64,000 bases of DNA from assembly GCA_002205125.1 (NCBI GenBank), contig NIOE01000007.1, positions 372,001 to 436,000 on the forward strand, in the 5' to 3' direction. A program made the translations under genes and the position numbers. The stretch is from Roseateles noduli. Lineage in GTDB: Bacteria > Pseudomonadota > Gammaproteobacteria > Burkholderiales > Burkholderiaceae_C. The notes under the pieces were generated by a model, which did not search any database, had not been told where the DNA came from, and was given only the letters and a program-made list of their open reading frames with translations. Positions 46,390-53,320 of this stretch are shown here, one piece after another. Numbering within the stretch: the stretch's first letter is position 1; each line of letters starts with the position of its first letter.

Positions 46390-47283
46390 ATGAAGTGGGA
46401 AGGCAATCGCGAGAGCGACAACGTCGAGGATCTGCGCGGATCGGGCGGCGGAGGCAGCGGCGGCGGGTTCCCGATGCTCGGCGGAGGACGCGGGATCGGC
46501 ATCGGCGGCATCGTGGTCGCGCTGCTCGCGTCGTGGGCCTTCGGCATCAACCCGCTGACGGTCCTCAGCGCGCTCGACGGCAGCGCGGTCCAGACCGGAC
46601 CCGGACCCGCCCAGCGCCCCGTCGAACACAGCCGTCCCCAGGACACCCCGGCGAAGTTCGTCAGCATCGTGCTCGCCGATACCGAGGACGTCTGGACGGC
46701 CCTCTTCAAAGCCGGCGGCAAGACCTACGAAGCGCCGACGCTCACCCTCTTCGAAGGTCAGTCACGCACCGCCTGCGGACTCGGGCAGGCAGCGATGGGA
46801 CCGTTCTACTGCCCCGGCGACAGCAAGGTCTACATCGACCTGAGCTTCTATCAAACCCTCCGCGACCGCCTCGGCGCACCCGGCGACTTCGCCCAGGCCT
46901 ACGTCATCGCCCATGAGGTGGGACACCATGTGCAACACCTGCTCGGCATCACCCAGAAGGTCGACGCCGCTCGCCGCCGTCAAAGCGAACAAGCCGCCAA
47001 CGCCACCAGCGTGCGCGTAGAGCTCCAGGCCGATTGCTTCGCCGGCGTGTGGGCCCACCACTCACAACAATCGAAAGGCTGGCTCGAAGCCGGCGACATC
47101 GATGAAGCCCTGAACGCCGCCGCCAAAATCGGCGACGACACACTCCAACGCAGCGCCGGACGCGCCGTGGTGCCGGAAAGCTTCACCCACGGGACCAGCG
47201 AACAGCGGCAGCGCTGGTTCAAACGCGGGATGGCGCAAGGCGACTTGCGAGACTGCGATACCTTCTCGACGAAGCAGCTCTGA
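46390..47283 (+). CDS. Neutral zinc metallopeptidase, YpfJ/KPN_02809 family
   Basis: 297 residues. The N-terminus is charged and Gly-rich (GSGGGGSGGGFPMLGGGRG), then one membrane helix (GIGGIVVALLASWAFGI), then a zincin domain with HEVGHHVQ (H175, E176, H179) and the downstream ELQADCFAG glutamate ligand. The ATG follows CAGGAGCAC. An earlier in-frame ATG (46363) is less likely. The physiological substrate is unknown. Confidence 0.93.
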   Translation: MKWEGNRESDNVEDLRGSGGGGSGGGFPMLGGGRGIGIGGIVVALLASWAFGINPLTVLSALDGSAVQTGPGPAQRPVEHSRPQDTPAKFVSIVLADTEDVWTALFKAGGKTYEAPTLTLFEGQSRTACGLGQAAMGPFYCPGDSKVYIDLSFYQTLRDRLGAPGDFAQAYVIAHEVGHHVQHLLGITQKVDAARRRQSEQAANATSVRVELQADCFAGVWAHHSQQSKGWLEAGDIDEALNAAAKIGDDTLQRSAGRAVVPESFTHGTSEQRQRWFKRGMAQGDLRDCDTFSTKQL

Positions 47284-47298
47284 GACCGAGCACGACTC

Positions 47299-47433
47299 GC
47301 TTGGCCGGGGCCGCCGGCGAAGCCGAAGCTCCGGCGCTCAACTCCCGCCGCTCACCTTCGGCTCGCTTTGGTCAGACAGAACGCGCCTGGTCAGTTGTGG
47401 AAGCTTCGGCTTCGCCGGCGGCCCCGGCCAAGC
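47299..47433. repeat. Perfect 32-bp inverted repeat with 71-base loop
   Basis: The left arm (47299-47330, starting GCTTGGCCGGGGCCGCC) and right arm (47402-47433) are exact reverse complements over 32 bases. The 71-base loop contains TGGTCAG twice (47369 and 47388). A flanking GACTCG/CGAGTC pair may extend the stem with an asymmetric gap. It fills the space between convergent genes. It could be a bidirectional terminator or an extragenic palindromic (REP/MITE-like) element. Confidence 0.9.
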
Positions 47434-47450
47434 AAGTCCACCCGAGTCGC

Positions 47451-49988
47451 TTACTGCGACGCGCCCGAGCCGGCAGCGGGACGAGGCTTGGCCTCAGCCC
47501 TCGGATCACCGACGCAGCCCTTCAACCACTGGCTCATCTCCCACTGCACCTGGCCCGACGATTCGCGCGAGGTGTAGCCGTGCGCTTCGAAAGGGAGCAG
47601 CACGTAGCGTGCGGTACCGCCCAGCCCCGCCAGGGCCTGGTACAGGCGCTCGCTCTGCATCGGGAAAGTGCCGGAGTTGTTGTCGGCCTCGCCGTGGATC
47701 AGCAGCAACGGATCCTTGATCTGATTGGCGAAGAGGAAGGGCGACAGCTTGAGGTACACGTCCTTGGCGTCCCACAGCGACCGCCGCTCGCTCTGGAATC
47801 CGAACGGCGTGAGCGTCCGGTTGTAGGCACCGCTGCGCGCGATGCCGCATCGGAACAACTTCGTGTGCGCCATCAGGTTCACCGCCATGAACGCGCCGTA
47901 GCTGTGACCGCCGATCGCCATCCGGCGCGGATCGACGACACCCAGATCCTCCGCCTTGTCCACGATGGCCCGCGCATTCGCAGTGATCTGCTCGATGAAG
48001 CTGTCGTTCATGTTGCGCGAGTCGCCCACCACCGGCATCGTCGCGTCCATCAACACCACATACCCATCCATCAACAGGTTCAGCGGGCTGATGCCGGAGA
48101 AGCTCATGTAGCGCCCCGGCGATCCGCTCAACTGACCGGCGATCGACGCGTCGTTGAACTCCAGCGGATAAGCCCAGACCAGCGCAGGCCGCTTCTCGCC
48201 CTCACGCAGATCGGGCGGCAGGTACATCCAGAACGAGAGCTCGACGCCGTCGTTGCGCTTGAAGCTCACCAGCTCGCGCCGCACGCCCTTCAACTGCGGC
48301 GTCGGATCCTTGATCCGCGTCAGCGACGTGACCTTGCCGTTCTCGCGCAGCACCAGGTTGGGCGGCTCATGCTCGGTCTCGCGCTGCGTGAGCAGCCGAC
48401 GATCCTCCAGCAAGGCCATGGGCTGCTCGTAGACGCCCTCGGCCGACTGGAACAGCCGCTGCACGCTCAGATCCTTCAACGACAGCTTGTCCAGGAACGG
48501 CCGGTCGCCCTTGGGACCCGCCCCCTGACCCGACAGCAGCAGGTCGCCGTTGAGCGTCTGCGCGACCTGGTGGCCGTTGGTCAGCGTGCGCATGAACGGA
48601 TAGCCGGGGTGCCGGTAGCGCTCGCGCACGGAGTGCTCGAACAGGGGCCGGCTCTGCTTGCCGTTGAGCGGCAGCAGGTAGGTGCGCGACCAGCCGCGGC
48701 TGCGGTCCTCTTCGGTCAGCAGGCCGTGGATGCCGTCGTCGAGGAAACGCAGCCGCGTGAAGCGGTAGGGCATGCGCTGGACCTCGGAGGGATCGCCCGT
48801 ATAGGGCGGATCCAGCCGCATCACGCGGTCGCGGAACGCGGCGCGCGTGGCCGGGTTGCCGCCGTCCAGCGCCTCGATCCAGTAGATCGCCGCATCCTTG
48901 GTCGGTGAGGGATAGAACACCCGCGGACCGGGCAGCGCGCCGTCGATGGCGACGCCCTGCTTGAGCGGCATCTTCGCCAGCTCGCGGATCACCTTCCCGT
49001 CGCGTTGGCGGACCTCGACCACGGTGGGGAAGTCGTCGAAGGTCAGGTTGTAGCTGAACGGTCGCACCAGCCGCTCGGTCAGCAGCGCCTGGCCGGTGCC
49101 GACGCTGGAGACGCTGGTGAACAGGCCCGGCGCGCCGATGTCGCGGCTCTGCCCGCTGGCGATGTCGATCAGCGTGAGCTGCGAGCGGGCGTAGTGTTCG
49201 AACAGGTCCTCGTCGCGCGGGTTGCGCAGGAGGTCCGGGTAGGTGCGCTCGGGCGAGGCCTTGCCGTGCGTCTCCTGGATGGCCGGGCCGGTCTGCGCCC
49301 GGCTGGGCGCGGCGCCGCGGTCGTCGGGGATGGTCAGCACGACGGCCTCGCGGGCGTTCAGCCAGGCGATGTCGTCGGCGTCGACGGCGTTGTTGAGCCG
49401 CACGTTGTAGATGCGCCAGAGCTGGCCGTTGGACGTTGAGCCGGCCCACAGTTCGTCGGCGGTGTCGGTGCGACGGGAGAGCAGGAAGCGCTGTCCGTCC
49501 GGCGCCCAGAGGAAGTTGTGCCAGGTGCCGCCGGCGGGCAGCTCGACCTCGCGTTCGGCGGCCTCGGGCTCCAGCAGCGAGCGCAGGCGCACGCGCTGGA
49601 CCGCGAGCAGGTTCTGCTGGCTGGCGTTGCGCGGATCGAAGCGCGCGCCGGCCAGGCGCAGCCCCGGTCGCGCCAGTTCTTCCAGCGGCGTGTAGCGGCG
49701 CTGCTCGACGAGCGCCAGCGCCTGCCGGTCCGGGGACGGGATCAGCCGCGGCAGCGCCGGGGCGTCGAGCAGGTCGCGGATCGCGGCGGACGGCTGCTTG
49801 TACGGCGCGGGCGCGGCGGCGACCGGCCCGGCCATGCCGCAGAGCGTCGTCGCGATCAGGGCGAGCGCCAGCCGTCGGACGGCGGAGGCGGCCTGGACCC
49901 GGACCGGGACCGGAGCCGGGACCTTGGACGCGGCGGGGCCACCGACGGGCGGAAGGCGCAGGCCGACAGAGGGGACGCGGGAGGACAT
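47451..49988 (-). CDS. S9-family serine peptidase, glutamyl endopeptidase (CGEP)-like
   Basis: 845 residues with a long N-terminal export signal (hydrophobic core about 41-58), a beta-propeller region and an alpha/beta-hydrolase domain. The triad is S696 in GGHSYGAFMA, D769 in HGEADNNSG and H803 in FEAHGYTS. The stretch CGIARSGAYNRTLTPFGFQ and the GGHSYGAFM nucleophile context are, from memory, close to the plant chloroplast glutamyl endopeptidase branch (S9D) rather than prolyl oligopeptidase. A GTG around residue 30 could shorten the signal region. Divergent from the pseudokinase-like gene with 35 bases between starts. Confidence 0.93.
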   Translation of the reverse strand: MSSRVPSVGLRLPPVGGPAASKVPAPVPVRVQAASAVRRLALALIATTLCGMAGPVAAAPAPYKQPSAAIRDLLDAPALPRLIPSPDRQALALVEQRRYTPLEELARPGLRLAGARFDPRNASQQNLLAVQRVRLRSLLEPEAAEREVELPAGGTWHNFLWAPDGQRFLLSRRTDTADELWAGSTSNGQLWRIYNVRLNNAVDADDIAWLNAREAVVLTIPDDRGAAPSRAQTGPAIQETHGKASPERTYPDLLRNPRDEDLFEHYARSQLTLIDIASGQSRDIGAPGLFTSVSSVGTGQALLTERLVRPFSYNLTFDDFPTVVEVRQRDGKVIRELAKMPLKQGVAIDGALPGPRVFYPSPTKDAAIYWIEALDGGNPATRAAFRDRVMRLDPPYTGDPSEVQRMPYRFTRLRFLDDGIHGLLTEEDRSRGWSRTYLLPLNGKQSRPLFEHSVRERYRHPGYPFMRTLTNGHQVAQTLNGDLLLSGQGAGPKGDRPFLDKLSLKDLSVQRLFQSAEGVYEQPMALLEDRRLLTQRETEHEPPNLVLRENGKVTSLTRIKDPTPQLKGVRRELVSFKRNDGVELSFWMYLPPDLREGEKRPALVWAYPLEFNDASIAGQLSGSPGRYMSFSGISPLNLLMDGYVVLMDATMPVVGDSRNMNDSFIEQITANARAIVDKAEDLGVVDPRRMAIGGHSYGAFMAVNLMAHTKLFRCGIARSGAYNRTLTPFGFQSERRSLWDAKDVYLKLSPFLFANQIKDPLLLIHGEADNNSGTFPMQSERLYQALAGLGGTARYVLLPFEAHGYTSRESSGQVQWEMSQWLKGCVGDPRAEAKPRPAAGSGASQ

Positions 49989-50023
49989 GGGGTCGAAGTA
50001 TCGCTGCGCTAGGATTCGCGCCC

Positions 50024-51124
50024 ATGATCGAGCCGCCCTATCCGCACGCGCAGGACCCCCGCGCACCGCACGACCCGGCCCCCCGGGCCCCCGCGGTGCT
50101 GCCGGCCGTGGGCGAGCGCCTGGGCGTCTGGCGCGTGGCGACGGTGCTGTTCGAGTGCGCCTCGGGCGTCTGGTACCGCGTGGAGCACGGCAAGGCGGCG
50201 ACGCAGACGGGCCTGGCGCTGGTGTACCGGCACGAGTCCGACGCGCAGGCGGTGCTGATGCGCTTCGCGGAGGACTCGGAAGCGCTGACGCGCTTCCAGC
50301 ACCCGGCCTACGGCGCGCCGCTGGACAGCGGGCTGAGCCCCGCCGGGTTGCCTTATCTGATCGTCCCGGCGATGGAAGGTGCGCCGCTGCTGCGCGTGGC
50401 GATGGCGCTGCCGCTGAAGCGGCGGATGCAGCTGCTGCTGGACCTGATCGAGATGCTGGACGCCGCCCATGCCCACGGCCTGGTGCTGCACGAACTGGAC
50501 CCCGGCACCCTGTGGCTGAGTCCCGCCCAGCAGTTGCACTGGTTGGGCCAGGGGCTGACGCCGCGAGACAGCCAGGCCCCCGCCGCGCTGGTGCGCGCTG
50601 CCGAGCCGCTGGCCAACGCGCGTCAACGCGCCGGCGGACGCCCCGACGCGAACAGCGAGACCCACGCGCTGGGTCGCCTGCTGGGCATGCTGGTCAACGG
50701 GCGCCTGCCGCGTCGCGACGCGACCGAGGACGGCTTTGAAGAGGAACCCGAGCCGGGTGCGACGCCCGTGGCGTCGCTGCAGTCGTGGCTGTCGCTGACG
50801 GCTGCGCAGCGCGAGAGCCTGGACCAGTTGCTGGACCGGGCCATGATGGATGGCCGCTCGTTCACCGATCGCCAGTTGCTGGCGCAGGCGGTGCGGGACT
50901 GGATCGCGGTCGAGCCCGCCCCGGCGCGCTCGACGTCGGGCAGCGGCGGCACGGCCTCGGCGCCGATGCCGTTGCTGCCGTCTCCGCCGCCGCTGGAAGC
51001 GGACGACGACCGCCCGAACTCGCCCCGTGCGCTCGGTGCCTCCTGGGCGGAACGGCTGGCCGGCATCGCACTGGTGCTGGCCCTGGCGGCCATCGTTGCC
51101 TGGCTGGTGGTGCACGGCGGCTGA
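50024..51124 (+). CDS. Tail-anchored kinase-fold protein lacking catalytic residues (pseudokinase-like)
   Basis: 366 residues. Residues 30-290 follow a Ser/Thr-kinase plan (GERLGVWRVATVLFE, LTRFQHPAYGAPLDSGL, PYLIVPAMEGAPLL, LIEMLDAAHAHGLVLHELDPGTLWLS). The VAIK lysine is not visible, the HRDLKPxN loop reads HELDPGTL (from H156), and no DFG is present. A Pro/Ser-rich linker and one C-terminal helix (IALVLALAAIVAWLVV) suggest a cytosolic domain tethered to the membrane. -10-like TAGGAT at 50010-50015 lies eight bases before the ATG. Its partner is unknown. Confidence 0.8.
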   Translation: MIEPPYPHAQDPRAPHDPAPRAPAVLPAVGERLGVWRVATVLFECASGVWYRVEHGKAATQTGLALVYRHESDAQAVLMRFAEDSEALTRFQHPAYGAPLDSGLSPAGLPYLIVPAMEGAPLLRVAMALPLKRRMQLLLDLIEMLDAAHAHGLVLHELDPGTLWLSPAQQLHWLGQGLTPRDSQAPAALVRAAEPLANARQRAGGRPDANSETHALGRLLGMLVNGRLPRRDATEDGFEEEPEPGATPVASLQSWLSLTAAQRESLDQLLDRAMMDGRSFTDRQLLAQAVRDWIAVEPAPARSTSGSGGTASAPMPLLPSPPPLEADDDRPNSPRALGASWAERLAGIALVLALAAIVAWLVVHGG

Positions 51125-51136
51125 GCGCTCTGAGCG

Positions 51137-51206
51137 CATCGGCCGTACATCGATCGCACATCGATTGCACATCGCTTTGCATCGACTGCGCATCGCTCCC
51201 ACATCG
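51137..51206. repeat. Seven CATCG boxes with 11-base period
   Basis: CATCG starts at 51137, 51148, 51159, 51170, 51180, 51191 and 51202, i.e. steps of 11, 11, 11, 10, 11 and 11. Flanking bases are partly conserved (many copies read ACATCG or GCATCG followed by a T/C-rich triplet and GC). The period is close to one helical turn, so the boxes would face the same side of DNA. Confidence 0.85.
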
Positions 51207-51417
51207 GCGATGAGTCGCTGACCGACCTCGATGAACTAGCCCTCGCGCAGGAGTGAGGCAGCGGCCTTGGTCGACGCCCATGCGAATCGACAACTTCGCG
51301 CTTGCGATCGACTTGGAAGAGTCATGCATCGGTCGATGAAGGCGGATTGTCCGAGGCGGGGACGTCTGCCTACGATCGTTCTCCTGTCGCCGGGGTGGCG
51401 ACTCGAGGAGGAAGCGC
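51207..51417. other. Non-coding remainder between the CATCG array and the orphan gene
   Basis: No gene is supported. Several scattered TCGAT/ATCGA words continue the composition of the array. The last 20 bases carry a strong GAGGAGGA ribosome site for the GTG-started gene downstream. Confidence 0.4.
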
Positions 51418-51897
51418 GTGAGTTTCGAAATCCGGCCGATGTCCGCCGCGGACTGGCGCAATTGCTGGCGGGATTCGGTGACCGATCCCGAGTGTTCGCC
51501 GTGGCTGCGCGGCGTGCTGGACAGCTGCATCGACGGCAAGAACGCGCACTGGATCCGGCTGGCCGTGCGATGGGCCGTGGACAAGGGGACAGGCGACTAC
51601 CTCGTGCGCCTGCCCTCGCTGATCGGACGCCAGATCGCGGACCAGTTCTGCGCCCGCGTCGGCGACCGGCTCTACGGCCTGTGCGGGCTGGGCATCGGCG
51701 AGGCGCAGGTGTTCTTCGCCGGCGGCTCGTCGCCGTCCTACGAGGCGATGGGCCGGGTCCACGGGGTGCTGTCGGAGGCGTTCGCGGTCCACGGCTCGCA
51801 TGGCGAGGACATCGGCCGCGACCCCATCCGCATGCCGATCTTCATCCCCGGCGCGCTGGTGCCCGAGGTGCTGGCCGCTGAAACCCGAGGTCGTTGA
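51418..51897 (+). CDS. Hypothetical cytosolic protein
   Basis: 159 residues; I do not recognise the family. The GTG start is supported by GAGGAGG seven bases upstream. It has no signal peptide or membrane segment. The N-terminal half is Trp/Cys-rich (DWRNCWRDSVTDPECSPW). The second half has GDRLYGLCGLGIGEAQVFFAGGSSPSYEAMGRVH-like mixed alpha/beta character and ends in IFIPGALVPEVLAAE. It is isolated, downstream of the phased CATCG array. Confidence 0.7.
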   Translation: MSFEIRPMSAADWRNCWRDSVTDPECSPWLRGVLDSCIDGKNAHWIRLAVRWAVDKGTGDYLVRLPSLIGRQIADQFCARVGDRLYGLCGLGIGEAQVFFAGGSSPSYEAMGRVHGVLSEAFAVHGSHGEDIGRDPIRMPIFIPGALVPEVLAAETRGR

Positions 51898-51995
51898 AGC
51901 GAGTCGGGCGGATCGCCGACCCGCAGGGCGTCCGCCGATCTGCATGACGTCCGCGACCCCGCGTCGCGGGGCTGCCGGGTGGTGGAAGGGGCGCC

Positions 51996-52001
51996 TATCA
52001 T
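51996..52001 (+). promoter_or_regulatory. -10 box of the second solute-binding protein gene
   Basis: TATCAT (5/6) ends ten bases before the ATG chosen at 52012, so transcription would begin only a few bases before it. This argues against the in-frame ATG at 52000 inside the box. Confidence 0.45.
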
Positions 52002-52011
52002 GGGCACATCC

Positions 52012-52857
52012 ATGGATGCCCTCCGCAGACACCTGCTCCGTCATGCCGCGCTCGGCGCGATGGCCGTCGGCATGACGGGCGCGATGGAGGCAGCGCAGGC
52101 GCAGCCATCGTCGGCCGGCGCTCCGGGTGGGGCCAGCGGACCCGGCGCGGGTCGTCCCCGGTCGACGCAGGTGCTGATCGCCGGCACGACCTTCGCGCGG
52201 CTCTTCGAACCCGCGCCCGCCGGCGGCAAGCCGAGCGGCCTGGCCGTGGACGTGCTCGACGCGATCCTGATCCCCGCCGGCCTCCAGCCGCGCTACGAGT
52301 TCTATCCCTGGCTGCGCGCGCAGTCGATGATCGAACACGGCCCGGCGCAAATCCTCGTCGGCCCGTACCGCACGCCGGAACGCGAGAAGCTGATGCGTTT
52401 CTCGCGCCAGGCCTTCTACGAGGATGCGCTGGTGTTCTACGCGCGCCGCCGCGAGGAGGGCCTCTGGTGGGGCGACTTCCAGGCCCTGGTGCCGCTGCGG
52501 ATCGGTGCGGTGCAGGGTTGGGTCTACGGCGACCGCTTCGAGCAGGCGCGCCGGGGCCTGAACGTGACCGCAGTGCGGGACCTGAACACGGCGCTCCGCA
52601 TGCTGCAGCTCGACCGGCTGGACCTGATCGCGGCCAATCAGCGCAATTCGGAACCGGTGATCCAGGAGTTGGGAATGACCGATCAGGTGGCGCTGTGTGC
52701 GCCGCCGTTCGCGCAATTGCGCGGCCATTTCGCCTTCAGCCGCGATGCGGCGGGGGAGCCCTGGATGGCGCTGGTCGACGCCGGCATGCAGCGACTGCGC
52801 GCCAGCGGCGAACTGCAGCAGATGGCCGCCCGGCGCGGCGTCGCGCTGCCGGACTGA
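52012..52857 (+). CDS. Periplasmic solute-binding protein, family 3 (second copy)
   Basis: 281 residues: export signal (RRHLLRHAALGAMAVGMTGAM, ending AQAQ), low-complexity Ser/Gly/Pro linker, then a shortened amino-acid-binding fold (VLIAGTTFARLFEP, SGLAVDVLDAILIPAGLQPRY, LRFSRQAFYEDALVFY-like, LRIGAVQGWVYGDRFEQA). No transporter genes are adjacent, so it may be a stand-alone binding or sensing protein like many in this order. Confidence 0.87.
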   Translation: MDALRRHLLRHAALGAMAVGMTGAMEAAQAQPSSAGAPGGASGPGAGRPRSTQVLIAGTTFARLFEPAPAGGKPSGLAVDVLDAILIPAGLQPRYEFYPWLRAQSMIEHGPAQILVGPYRTPEREKLMRFSRQAFYEDALVFYARRREEGLWWGDFQALVPLRIGAVQGWVYGDRFEQARRGLNVTAVRDLNTALRMLQLDRLDLIAANQRNSEPVIQELGMTDQVALCAPPFAQLRGHFAFSRDAAGEPWMALVDAGMQRLRASGELQQMAARRGVALPD

Positions 52858-52887
52858 CTGCCTTCAAGTCTTCAGGCCTTTCGGCCT

Positions 52888-53256
52888 TCAGCTCAGCAGC
52901 AGGAGCGCCAGGCCGATCGCGGCCGGGATGGCCTGGATGAAGAGGATCTTGCGGCTGGCCGTGGCCGCGCCGTACAGACCTGCCACCAGCACGCACGCCA
53001 GGAAGAAGATCTTCACCGGTCCGCCGGCGGCGCCGAGCACCAGGCCCCAGATCAGGCCGGCGGCGAGGAAGCCGTTGTACAGGCCCTGGTTGGCGGCGAG
53101 GACCTTGCTCGCCTCGGCGAATTCCTTCGTGAGTCCGAAGGCCTTGCGGCCCTTGGGCGTCGTCCAGAGGAACATTTCCAGGATCAGGATATAGACGTGG
53201 ATCAGCGCCACGAGGGCGACGACGACGTTGGCGGCAAGGGCTAGTGTTGTGTTCAT
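52888..53256 (-). CDS. DUF1304 membrane protein
   Basis: A 122-residue protein with four hydrophobic helices. It starts LALAANVVVALVALIHVYIL, then EMFLWTTPKGRKAFGL, NQGLYNGFLAAGLIWGL and a last helix ending ALLLLS, matching DUF1304 (YqjF-like) proteins. The ATG at 53256 is chosen as longer frames run into the rep promoter region. It is convergent with the solute-binding protein and divergent from rep. Function unknown. Confidence 0.9.
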   Translation of the reverse strand: MNTTLALAANVVVALVALIHVYILILEMFLWTTPKGRKAFGLTKEFAEASKVLAANQGLYNGFLAAGLIWGLVLGAAGGPVKIFFLACVLVAGLYGAATASRKILFIQAIPAAIGLALLLLS

Positions 53257-53320
53257 GGTTCGCACTGTACGTCCCGCTATCATCCCCGGCCCCTCCGCGC
53301 TTTCCTGTCCCGAACGTTCC

